Shown: positions 1-5,876, counted from the stretch's first letter. The stretch is 6,113 nucleotides of DNA from Desulfosudis sp034189195 (GCA_034189195.1 JAXHVI010000246.1:1-6113), one strand, 5' to 3'. Notes: generated by a model not told the origin, from the letters alone. Numbers and translations are program-made.

Positions 1-4
1 ATAC

Positions 5-424
5 ATGGAAAGAACACTGTCGATTGTCAAGCCCGACGGCGTGGAGCGGGGCCTGATCGGTGAAGTGGTGCGGCGGCTGGAAAAAGAGGGCCTGAAAATC
101 ATTGCCATGAAGATGATTCACATGACAAAGGCCCAGGCCGAGGGGTTTTACGCGGTTCACCGGGAACGGCCCTTTTTTGAAAGCCTGACCACCTTTATGT
201 CCTCGGGTCCGGCCGTGGTGATGGTGCTGGAAGGGGAGGACGCCATTTTACGCTACCGCACCCTGATGGGCGCCACCAACTACAAGGACGCGGCCGAGGG
301 CACCATTCGCCGGGATTTTGCCACGGAGATCGAGCGCAACGTGGTCCACGGATCAGACGCCCCCGAGACGGCGGCCTTTGAGATCGGTTACTTTTTCAAT
401 TCATTCGAGATCATGGGCAGATGA
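5..424 (+). CDS. ndk: Nucleoside diphosphate kinase
   Basis: Cytosolic enzyme that moves the gamma-phosphate of ATP onto other (d)NDPs through a phosphohistidine, balancing NTP and dNTP pools. The 139-residue protein has the normal bacterial Ndk length and is complete. The active-site histidine is H115 in NVVHGSDA (112-119). The nucleotide-binding set of the family is all present at the expected spacing: K9 in VKPDGV, Y49, F57, R85, T91, R102 in GTIRRDF, and N112. The ATG at 5 gives the canonical N-terminus (MERTLSIVKPDG), but only four bases precede it, so its ribosome binding site and promoter lie outside the window. The stop codon overlaps the start of the next gene (ATGA, 421-424), which implies co-transcription and translational coupling with the tRNA methyltransferase. 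Identification is very secure. Confidence 0.98.
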   Translation: MERTLSIVKPDGVERGLIGEVVRRLEKEGLKIIAMKMIHMTKAQAEGFYAVHRERPFFESLTTFMSSGPAVVMVLEGEDAILRYRTLMGATNYKDAAEGTIRRDFATEIERNVVHGSDAPETAAFEIGYFFNSFEIMGR

Positions 425-1218
425 CCGAGTCCATGGGCATCCCGTGTATTTCACGAGCGGGATATGCCGGAATCACCATTATACTGGTGCGGCCCCGGAT
501 TCCCGAAAACATCGGGGCCTGCTGCCGGGCCATGAAAAACATGGGGCTTTCCCGGCTGAAGGTGGTGGCCCCGGAAGCATGGGACCCGGTCCGGATCATG
601 AAAACCGCCACCCACGCCTGCCGGGATGTGGTGGAAAAGATCGAAATTTGCGGCGACACGGCCACGGCGGTGTCGCCGTTTTCTTACATTGCCGGCACCA
701 CGGCCCGCATGGGCCGGCAGCGGCAGATGGTGCTTTCGCCCGGGGGGTTTGCTGAAAAAGCGGTCACCCTGTGCCGGGAGAACCCGGTGGCTGTGATGTT
801 CGGGCCCGAGGACCGGGGCCTTGAAAACGACGACCTTCAGTATTGCCACAACCTTGTCCATATTCCCACATCTGAATTTTCCTCCCTCAACCTGGCCCAG
901 GCGGTTTTAGTGATCTGTTACGAACTGTTTGGCGCGGCCCGGCCGCCGGACCAGGACCATTTTTCGCCCCGGCTTGCCTCAAGCTTTGAACTGGAGGGCA
1001 TGTACGACCAGATGAAGGAGGTGCTGCTGGCCATCGATTTTCTGCGGCCGGACAACCCCGATTACTGGATGAACAATTTTCGCCGGTTTGCTTCCCGGGT
1101 GGGCCTGACGGCAAAAGAGGTCAAGCTGATCCGGGGGGTGTGCCGCCAGGTGAACTGGTACGGTGAAAAGCGGTATGCCGACGGCCGGGCTGAAAAGAAA
1201 AAGAAAGATCCCCGGTAA
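421..1218 (+). CDS. trmJ: TrmJ-type tRNA (cytidine/uridine-2'-O-)-methyltransferase (SpoU/TrmH superfamily)
   Basis: SAM-dependent SPOUT-fold RNA methyltransferase; the TrmJ subfamily 2'-O-methylates position 32 of tRNAs. All three SpoU motifs are visible. Motif 1 is PENIGACCRAMKNMG (28-42), where R36 matches the catalytic Arg of E. coli TrmJ (R23). Motif 2 is FGPEDRGL (127-134). Motif 3 is IPTSEFSSLNLAQAV (148-162), part of the SAM-binding trefoil knot. Residues 190-265 form the C-terminal extension typical of TrmJ rather than TrmL, ending in a basic tail (AEKKKKDPR). The length of 265 is normal for the group. The ATG at 421 overlaps the ndk stop and has no strong Shine-Dalgarno, so initiation is probably by coupling. 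A second in-frame ATG at 433 would remove four residues and cannot be excluded. The exact tRNA target is inferred from the family; another SpoU-class substrate is possible. Confidence 0.9.
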   Translation: MTESMGIPCISRAGYAGITIILVRPRIPENIGACCRAMKNMGLSRLKVVAPEAWDPVRIMKTATHACRDVVEKIEICGDTATAVSPFSYIAGTTARMGRQRQMVLSPGGFAEKAVTLCRENPVAVMFGPEDRGLENDDLQYCHNLVHIPTSEFSSLNLAQAVLVICYELFGAARPPDQDHFSPRLASSFELEGMYDQMKEVLLAIDFLRPDNPDYWMNNFRRFASRVGLTAKEVKLIRGVCRQVNWYGEKRYADGRAEKKKKDPR

Positions 1219-1294
1219 CTGTCTGGCATACGGATCGCCCAAAAGATTGCTTCGCGTTGGCCGGCAATGAGTTTTTACGGGGGGGGGCGCCGCA

Positions 1295-2599
1295 TCAGTC
1301 GTCACATGCCGCCGGGAGCCGTTTTACGGAAAGCAGCATCAGGGCCGCGATCACGTCAAGCCCCATGAACAGGACATAGGCCGGCGTATAGGAGCCGAAA
1401 CGGTCAAAGCTGGCGCCCGCGATACCAAAGCCCAGCATCTGAAAGACCAGAACCCCCCCCATGAATCGAAAGACCGAGGGAAAGGCTTTTCTGCCGAAAA
1501 GGTCGGCCACCAGGATGGGGTAGGTGGACATGACCCCGCCCATGGCAAAACCGAACAGGCAGACAAAAAGCCCGATGGCCGCCGGTGAGTGGACAAACAG
1601 GGCGGCCAGCAGGCCGATGCCGTTGATGGCCATGATGGTGGAGGCCATTTTCGGGGCCGCGATAACGTCGCACAGGGCGCCCCATACATATTTGCCCAGG
1701 GTGCCGGCAAGGGCCGTGGCCGCCATCAGCAGCATGGCCGTTGTGTCTGCAAACCCCACATCCACGAATCTCGGCTTCAACTGGGACATGACCCCCACCA
1801 CGCCGATCATGGCCATGGCATAGGCAGGCCCCACTTTCCAGAAGACCGATGTTCTCGCCAGCCGGCCAAGGGTCCACCGGGACCCCTCGTCCAGCACGCA
1901 TGAAGGTTCAAGGGGAATGCCCGGGGTGGTGATACCCATGGCAAGGCCGCCGGTCAGTTTCGGTTCGCCGTTGAACCGCGGTTCAATCACTCCGTCAGGC
2001 TTCAGGCCCCTGTCCTCGGGCCAGTTGACGACCACCAGGCAAACCAGAGGCGCCACCATCAGCACCAGTGCGCCGATAAGAACAGCGGTGGCTCCCATTC
2101 CCAGCCGGGAGATCATCATCATGGCGGCCAGGGGCAGCACCGCGCCGGACAGCGACATGCCGGCGGTGGCAATGCCCAGGGCCTTGCCCCGCTTGCGGAT
2201 AAACCAGTTGCTTACAGCGGAGTTGGCCACGATGCCCCCATAGGCCCCGTTTCCCACGTAAAGAAGAATATAGAAAAGATAGAAGAGCCACAGGGAAGAT
2301 ACCTGGAACACCAGCATAAAGGCTATGCCCGATATCAGGGAGCCGATGATCATGAGCTTTTTTACCCCTATGCGCATCACCAGGGTGCCGAAAAAAAACT
2401 GGCCCAGCAGGCCGAAGGGGGTGCCCAGCATCAGGGCCATGTTGACCTGGGTCCGGGTCCAGCCGTGGGCCGCGCATAAAGGCTCGAGAAAGGCGTTGAA
2501 CGCGTAAAATCCGGTGCCCACGGCCATGAAGTTGGCCAGAAAGGCGATGGCCACAATGTACCATCCATAAAAAACCGGGCGCGGGGAAGTTTGTGTCAT
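1295..2599 (-). CDS. MFS permease, monocarboxylate/oxalate-formate antiporter-like
   Basis: Twelve-helix inner-membrane secondary transporter. Starting at the ATG at 2599 it has 434 residues. Approximate membrane segments are 11-33, 52-75, 81-100, 104-128, 140-162, 168-192, then a cytoplasmic loop 193-250, then 252-275, 286-308, 318-336, 339-362, 375-397 and 404-425. The N-terminal FYGWYIVAIAF (10-20), the TM2-3 loop GTLVMRIGVKK (71-81) and the TM4-5 stretch NWFIRKRGKALGIATAG (131-147) resemble MFS members of the monocarboxylate/OFA type. A small organic anion is therefore the likeliest cargo, but the substrate cannot be read from sequence. A TTG at 2620 would add seven residues, but it has no Shine-Dalgarno and the ATG aligns better with the family start. 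The gene lies downstream of the SDR with a 66-base gap that holds a leader ORF and an inverted repeat, so the two may share a transcript. It converges on trmJ with 76 bases between stop codons. Confidence 0.9.
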   Translation of the reverse strand: MTQTSPRPVFYGWYIVAIAFLANFMAVGTGFYAFNAFLEPLCAAHGWTRTQVNMALMLGTPFGLLGQFFFGTLVMRIGVKKLMIIGSLISGIAFMLVFQVSSLWLFYLFYILLYVGNGAYGGIVANSAVSNWFIRKRGKALGIATAGMSLSGAVLPLAAMMMISRLGMGATAVLIGALVLMVAPLVCLVVVNWPEDRGLKPDGVIEPRFNGEPKLTGGLAMGITTPGIPLEPSCVLDEGSRWTLGRLARTSVFWKVGPAYAMAMIGVVGVMSQLKPRFVDVGFADTTAMLLMAATALAGTLGKYVWGALCDVIAAPKMASTIMAINGIGLLAALFVHSPAAIGLFVCLFGFAMGGVMSTYPILVADLFGRKAFPSVFRFMGGVLVFQMLGFGIAGASFDRFGSYTPAYVLFMGLDVIAALMLLSVKRLPAACDD

Positions 2600-2637
2600 C
2601 AAAAAAAAATTCCGATCCAATCACGATGCCTGTTCAT
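2599..2637 (-). CDS. Putative 12-codon leader ORF upstream of the MFS gene
   Basis: The reading frame encodes MNRHRDWIGIFF and starts at an ATG (2637-2635) preceded by AGGA (2648-2645) at 7 bases, the best ribosome binding site in this gap. Its TGA shares one base with the MFS ATG (TGATG, 2601-2597), a typical translational-coupling junction. The MFS ATG itself has only a weak GGA upstream. Two readings are possible: a coupled leader peptide, or the true 5' end of the MFS gene thrown out of frame by one missing T in the T9 run. With T10 the frame would join as MNRHRDWIGIFFL-MTQ. Such a short ORF could also arise by chance. No protein family applies. Confidence 0.35.
   Translation of the reverse strand: MNRHRDWIGIFF
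2601..2609. repeat. A9/T9 homopolymer run at the MFS start
   Basis: Nine consecutive A on the plus strand (T on the transcribed MFS sense strand) end two bases before the MFS ATG and form the end of the leader ORF. Runs of this length are known sites of replication slippage, RNA-polymerase slippage and sequencing error. A gain of one base would put the leader ORF in frame with the permease. Whether length varies in the population cannot be seen from one sequence. Confidence 0.8.
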
Positions 2638-2644
2638 GACAGAG

Positions 2645-2661
2645 TCCTAAAAAAGTTAGGA
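2645..2661 (-). promoter_or_regulatory. Inverted repeat overlapping the leader ribosome binding site
   Basis: The sense-strand sequence TCCTAACTTTTTTAGGA has perfect 6-base arms (TCCTAA/TTAGGA) around a 5-base spacer. It begins 4 bases after the SDR stop. The right arm contains the AGGA that serves the leader ORF, so folding would hide the ribosome binding site. The T-run lies in the loop instead of following the stem, so it is not a standard intrinsic terminator. Roles as an operator half-site pair or a translational switch are both inference; arms this short can occur by chance. Confidence 0.35.
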
Positions 2662-2665
2662 TCCG

Positions 2666-3490
2666 TCATTCATTGTGTTCCACCCCTGCGGGCATGGGGC
2701 TCATCTTTTCGCCGCCCGGCACATAACCGCCGTCCAGGCGCAGCACCGCGCCGGTCATGAAGGGCGCATCCCGTATGATAAACAGAACGGCCCGGCTCAC
2801 ATCGTCCAGGGTGCCCATGCGGCCCACAAGGGTGTGGTCGAGAATGGCCTGTTTCTGATCATCGGTCAGAAGGCCCCAGCCCCGGGTCCGGGGCCCGTGG
2901 CGGGTCTCCACAAAGCCCAGCATGATTTCGTTGACGCGGACGGATGGGGCGCCCATGCGGGCCCAGGTTTCGGTCAGCAGGGACACGCCGCGGCTGGCCG
3001 CCGCGTATCCGTCGTTGAAGACCGGCGCGGCCGGGCCGGACCGGCCCACCATGCCGGCAATGGAAGAGAGGTTGACCACCACCGCCTCGGGGGATGCCTT
3101 GAGGTGGGGCAGGGCCGCTTCAAACACCCACTGCTTGGCCCGCAGGGTGGTGGCCATCTCCAGGTCCCACTGCTTCTGTGTGTAGGGGCCGTGTACCACA
3201 GGCCAGCCGCCCCGTTCGATATTGTTGATCAGGATATCGATGCCCCCGAACCGGTCAGCCACGGTCTTTACCATGGCCATGGCGGCCTCCCTGTCTGTCA
3301 GATCCACGCGGCATATAAGGTGGTCGGCCCCGGACCGGGCAAAGGCGGTTCGCATTTCAGGCAGGTTCTCTTCCCAGTCATGGTGGGTGAGCCCCAGTTT
3401 CGCCCCTTCGGACGCCAGCGCAAGGCCGATGTGGCGGCCGATGCCTTTGATTGCGCCCAGCACCAGGGCGACTTTTCCTTTTATCTCCAT
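2666..3490 (-). CDS. Short-chain dehydrogenase/reductase (SDR) family protein with altered catalytic motif
   Basis: Cytosolic Rossmann-fold protein of 274 residues, normally an NAD(P)(H)-dependent oxidoreductase acting on a hydroxyl or carbonyl. In numbering that counts five residues upstream of the chosen Met (M6), the cofactor glycines are G17, G21 and G23 in LGAIKGIG, where the usual leading T is L. Other landmarks are VDLTD (67-71), INNIE in place of NNAG (93-97), NLSSIAG (145-151), Y167, and RVNEIMLGFVET near 190-201. The FabG-like YxxxK reads Y167-A-A-A-S171, so the catalytic lysine is absent, with only R172 nearby. The Ser-Tyr spacing of 19 is also longer than the usual 12-14. It may be a non-catalytic, cofactor-binding or divergent SDR. 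The ATG at 3490 was chosen over an upstream TTG at 3505 because AAGGA sits 6 bases before it. It lies 24 bases after ykgJ, probably in one operon. The substrate is unknown. Confidence 0.88.
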   Translation of the reverse strand: MEIKGKVALVLGAIKGIGRHIGLALASEGAKLGLTHHDWEENLPEMRTAFARSGADHLICRVDLTDREAAMAMVKTVADRFGGIDILINNIERGGWPVVHGPYTQKQWDLEMATTLRAKQWVFEAALPHLKASPEAVVVNLSSIAGMVGRSGPAAPVFNDGYAAASRGVSLLTETWARMGAPSVRVNEIMLGFVETRHGPRTRGWGLLTDDQKQAILDHTLVGRMGTLDDVSRAVLFIIRDAPFMTGAVLRLDGGYVPGGEKMSPMPAGVEHNE

Positions 3491-3496
3491 ACGGGT

Positions 3497-3501
3497 TCCT
3501 T
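3497..3501 (-). promoter_or_regulatory. Ribosome binding site fixing the SDR start
   Basis: AAGGA on the minus strand, six bases upstream of the ATG at 3490. It falls inside the longer TTG-initiated reading frame, which shows that the ATG is the preferred start and that the five extra residues are not translated. Confidence 0.7.
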
Positions 3502-3514
3502 GCAAACCGGGTGG

Positions 3515-4249
3515 CTACGATGAAAACAGCATCTTTTTGACCCAGGCAAGAGAAACGGCCAGCAGGGCCGTATCATCCGACGCAGCCGCAGCCAGCGTGG
3601 CGTCGTCCGAATCAAGGCCCTCAAGGCCTCCTTTTTCAAACACCTCCTGCCTGAACCGGTCCAGGTCATAACAGCCGGTGTAAAAGATTTTTTTGGATAC
3701 CACGTCCAGGGACCGGCCCGGGGAGGTCCGGTTCTTCGCGCTGATGATCTCCATGAGCCAATCGTTGGCCTCATTATAAGGGGCAAGCCCCTGGTCTTCG
3801 ATCCACTGTGAAACCGTGCGGACCACGCCCCGGTCAAACCCCTTACAGTGGGGCTCTTTTAAAAGCATGTAGCGCTCCGTGACGCGGCCGGTCTCCCGGC
3901 ACCGGGAGGCGACCCGGGCCAGGGGATAGACCCGGCAGGAGGAGGGCCGGTCCTGGTAAACGCCGCATCCCTGTTCGTTGGCAAAAGGGCACTGGCGCTG
4001 CCGGTCCGCTGCCGACCGTTTCAGCGTCACCACCTCAAGGCCGGTACCCTGCCCCGTGTAGTGGGTGGTGTAACGCTCCAGAAATTCGGCGGAGGAGAGT
4101 CCCATGCTGTTCTTCAGGCGCAGAATATCATAGGGGGTGAGGTACTGGACCACATCGCAGCCGCAGGCATTAAAGCAGGGCACATTCGGATCGCAGGCAA
4201 AACAGAAGGTGTCCTGGAGCCCAAGTTCGATGACGCTGTAGTCTTCCAT
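3515..4249 (-). CDS. YkgJ-family cysteine-cluster protein (putative metal or Fe-S binding)
   Basis: Soluble 244-residue protein of the YkgJ/UPF0153 family, presumed to bind zinc or an Fe-S cluster; the biochemical role of the family is not settled. The N-terminal cluster has C16, C19, C25, C29 and C31, followed by the family stretch YLTPYDILRLKNSMGLSSAEFL (the key part spans 36-57). A second cluster has C87 (CPF), C95 (GCGVYQDRPSSC), C105, C117 and C135 (EPHCKGF). RPSSCRVYPL (101-110) is the most recognisable family motif. From memory, relatives usually have an adjacent CC pair at 29-30; here it is C-G-C. Residues 145-244 are predicted helical without cysteines except one in YTGCYDL, and the tail is rich in Asp and Ala. 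The ATG at 4249 has only a weak GGA about 13 bases upstream. It is the first gene of a likely ykgJ-sdr-mfs unit. Confidence 0.85.
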   Translation of the reverse strand: MEDYSVIELGLQDTFCFACDPNVPCFNACGCDVVQYLTPYDILRLKNSMGLSSAEFLERYTTHYTGQGTGLEVVTLKRSAADRQRQCPFANEQGCGVYQDRPSSCRVYPLARVASRCRETGRVTERYMLLKEPHCKGFDRGVVRTVSQWIEDQGLAPYNEANDWLMEIISAKNRTSPGRSLDVVSKKIFYTGCYDLDRFRQEVFEKGGLEGLDSDDATLAAAASDDTALLAVSLAWVKKMLFSS

Positions 4250-4315
4250 AATTACAAAATATCCATTTCAGTTTTGACTTTTTTATCATCCAACGGGTTG
4301 CTTGAACCCTTTCCC
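4250..4315 (-). promoter_or_regulatory. AT-rich gap, candidate promoter region for ykgJ-sdr-mfs
   Basis: This is the most AT-rich stretch in the window, between the stop of the outer-membrane gene and the ykgJ start. It contains a short dyad, GGGTT-GCTTG-AACCC (4295-4309), with a 5-base stem and a 5-base loop. No T-run follows it on the minus strand, so it is at most a weak terminator. Weak -10-like stretches (TATTTT, TGAAAT in minus sense) occur near 4255-4275, but no convincing -35/-10 pair is present. The promoter call rests mainly on base composition and position. Confidence 0.3.
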
Positions 4316-5293
4316 TTAGAATTCAATATTGGGCCGGATAAACAGCTGAAAGTCACTGGATTTGTTTCGCGACAGGGAGCCGGTGTATTTTCTGCTGGTT
4401 TCCCACACACCGCCCACGGCCATTGAAAAAGCGAATTTCCTGTTTTTCAGGGGCCATTTTTTTTCCAGGGAAAGGTAGTGGCTGATCGGCTGAAACCGGT
4501 CCGCGGTGACATGGAAGGTATATTCAAAGCCGCTGTTTTTCAGAATGGAACTGGCCGGGGCGTCATAGTCCAGCCGGCTTCTGCGCAACGAGACATAGAT
4601 TGCGTCGGAAATATCGGCATGCTCGTGCATTTTACCGCCCAGCCGGAAACTCCAGGTGAGTTTCTGGTCGGAAAATATTCTGTCTCCTTTGAGTTTCCAT
4701 TCGATCTCGTACCACTGGTCATGAATAAAGTCATTGTCCTTGATATGATAGTCGCCGAGGCTGAATAGAAACCCCATGTATCCGTTGTTGCCCGCCTTGC
4801 CGGGCTCGTCCTTTTTTTCAAACTGCACCACGTTACCGGCAAAAACCGAAAAGGCGTAGGGCTCGTCAAAACCGGCGGTGACGGCGCTGACAAGGTTTAA
4901 TCCGTCAATGACTTCCGAGTCGTCGTAAAACTCCCCGGCCTGTTTTTTTATCCAGCCGCCCAGGCAGGGCATGGGGTTAACGCTGGTCTCCAGCAGAAGA
5001 AACCGGGGCACCAGCGAGCTTTTGAGCAGGTCCCGGTAGACCTCGTATTCACTTTTTTCTCCCACCTTGGGAATGGGGGCGTCGGTGAGGCTCAGGATCA
5101 GGTCGGCCGAGGTGTAGTAGGCGTCCCATGTGACTTCAAAAGCGATTCTGCCGGGGCTGTTCGTGGCCGGGACCGCATCCGTCGCCGGCCCGGCTGAGGC
5201 GGTTTCGCTGCCCGCTGCCGGGCTAAAAGCCACCCCCGCCAGTATCAGGGTGTAAAAAACAGCCAGGCAAAAAACGCGAAACCGGTTTGTCAC
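4316..5293 (-). CDS. Exported protein, predicted outer-membrane beta-barrel, function unknown
   Basis: A 325-residue protein with a clear Sec signal peptide: basic MTNRFR, a hydrophobic core at about 8-24, and likely cleavage near AAG28. A low-complexity Ala/Thr/Ser/Pro linker follows (29-48). The rest shows alternating polar/apolar stretches rich in Tyr, Trp and Phe (for example FEVTWDAYY 52-60, WYEIEWKLKG 194-203, LTWSFRLGG 212-220). The protein ends in DFQLFIRPNIEF with a terminal Phe, the usual C-terminal signature for BAM-inserted outer-membrane proteins. I do not recognise the family. I compared it with phospholipase A (PldA), but its active-site motifs are missing. The start is GTG at 5293, directly after the apt TAG stop, with AAGGAG five bases upstream inside apt; this fixes the start and implies coupling. 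A periplasmic beta-rich protein is the alternative. Confidence 0.75.
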   Translation of the reverse strand: MTNRFRVFCLAVFYTLILAGVAFSPAAGSETASAGPATDAVPATNSPGRIAFEVTWDAYYTSADLILSLTDAPIPKVGEKSEYEVYRDLLKSSLVPRFLLLETSVNPMPCLGGWIKKQAGEFYDDSEVIDGLNLVSAVTAGFDEPYAFSVFAGNVVQFEKKDEPGKAGNNGYMGFLFSLGDYHIKDNDFIHDQWYEIEWKLKGDRIFSDQKLTWSFRLGGKMHEHADISDAIYVSLRRSRLDYDAPASSILKNSGFEYTFHVTADRFQPISHYLSLEKKWPLKNRKFAFSMAVGGVWETSRKYTGSLSRNKSSDFQLFIRPNIEF

Positions 5294-5815
5294 CTATTCT
5301 CCTTCAAACTCCATCAGGGCGAACATTTTGTATCCGCTGATCTTTTCCCGGCCTTTCAGGTCGGGCAGGTCAATGACAAAGGCGCACTCCACCACCTCGC
5401 CCCCCAGCTTTTCCACCAGGTCGATGGTGGCTTTCACCGTACCGCCGGTGGCGATCAGGTCGTCAACAATGATCACCCGCTCTCCCTTCTGAATGGCGTC
5501 TTCATGAATTTCCACCATGCTCTCCCCGTACTCCAGGGAGTAGGCCGCGCCGATGGTGCGAAAGGGGAGTTTCCCCTTTTTCCGAACCGGAACAAATCCC
5601 ACCTCCAGCTTGTAGGCCAGGGGCGCGCCAAAGATCAGGCCCCGGGCGTCGATGCCCACGATTTTGTCGATGGACATGTCGCGGTATCGCTCGTAGAACC
5701 GGTCAACGGCTTCCTTAAAAGCGGCCGGGTCCTGGAGCAGGGTGGTGATGTCCCGGAACATCACGCCTTCAATGGGCCAGTTGGGAAGGGTGCGTATGGT
5801 TGATTTCAGATCCAT
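5294..5815 (-). CDS. apt: Adenine phosphoribosyltransferase
   Basis: Cytosolic purine-salvage enzyme: adenine + PRPP gives AMP + PPi. The 173-residue length is typical of bacterial Apt. The PRPP-binding loop VIIVDDLIATGGT is at 114-126, and the adenine-side N-terminal region PIEGVMFRDIT is at 14-24. GIDARGLIFGAPLA (54-67) and PVRKKGKLP (76-84, flexible loop side) are also family signatures. The ATG at 5815 gives the standard MDLKSTIRTLPNWP start and has AGGAG nine bases upstream (5829-5825). Upstream, in the same direction, is mtnP, whose product adenine is the substrate of Apt, so the order makes metabolic sense. Downstream, the stop codon abuts the GTG of the outer-membrane gene. No missing residues were noticed. 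Confidence 0.97.
   Translation of the reverse strand: MDLKSTIRTLPNWPIEGVMFRDITTLLQDPAAFKEAVDRFYERYRDMSIDKIVGIDARGLIFGAPLAYKLEVGFVPVRKKGKLPFRTIGAAYSLEYGESMVEIHEDAIQKGERVIIVDDLIATGGTVKATIDLVEKLGGEVVECAFVIDLPDLKGREKISGYKMFALMEFEGE
5299..5304 (-). promoter_or_regulatory. Ribosome binding site of the outer-membrane gene, inside apt
   Basis: AAGGAG on the minus strand, five bases before the GTG at 5293. It overlaps the last codons of apt (…FEGE-stop), so ribosomes ending apt can restart directly. This strong site supports a GTG start with no gap between the genes. Confidence 0.75.
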
Positions 5816-5824
5816 GGTGGTTTT

Positions 5825-5829
5825 CTCCT
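5825..5829 (-). promoter_or_regulatory. Ribosome binding site of apt
   Basis: AGGAG on the minus strand, nine bases upstream of the apt ATG at 5815. The spacing is slightly long but workable, and there is no competing in-frame start nearby. Confidence 0.65.
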
Positions 5830-5845
5830 GTTTAAGGGATGGGTC

Positions 5846-5875
5846 CCGGCAGCCGGCGTAGCCCTTGCCTGCCGG
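5846..5875 (-). promoter_or_regulatory. GC-rich hairpin between mtnP and apt
   Basis: Perfect 7-base arms CCGGCAG (5846-5852) and CTGCCGG (5869-5875) flank a 16-base loop, starting two bases after the mtnP stop codon. No U-run follows on the minus strand, so this is unlikely to be a complete intrinsic terminator. It could protect the mtnP 3' end, be a processing site, or attenuate reading into apt. Chance formation in GC-rich DNA is possible. Confidence 0.35.
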
Positions 5876-5876
5876 T

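Noticed and set aside
1246..1275. Weak stem ATTGC/GCAAT (1246-1250, 1264-1268) followed by GAGTTTTT as a trmJ terminator
   Set aside because: The stem has only five pairs with a 13-base loop and is AT-rich; too weak to call as an intrinsic terminator.
1404..1901. Minus-strand 165-codon frame and other overlapping frames within the MFS gene
   Set aside because: They are out-of-frame readings of the permease with His/Gly/Arg-rich composition and no motifs.
2600..2620. TTG start that adds seven residues to the MFS permease
   Set aside because: There is no Shine-Dalgarno at a useful distance, and the extension (DRNFFL) is encoded by the T-run; the ATG at 2599 fits the family start.
3491..3505. 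TTG start that adds five residues to the SDR
   Set aside because: The extension contains the AAGGA that serves the ATG at 3490.
2675..3523. 282-codon open frame on the plus strand opposite the SDR gene
   Set aside because: It mirrors the SDR gene, has a His/Gly/Pro-rich composition typical of antisense frames in GC-rich DNA, and shows no recognisable motif. The SDR frame has clear family motifs.
4295..4309. GGGTT/AACCC dyad as a terminator of the outer-membrane gene
   Set aside because: The stem is only five pairs and no U-run follows in the transcribed direction; kept only as a note within the intergenic region.
4316..5293. Outer-membrane phospholipase A identity for the exported protein
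   Set aside because: The PldA active-site stretches (YTQxSxW and HxSNG-like) are not present.
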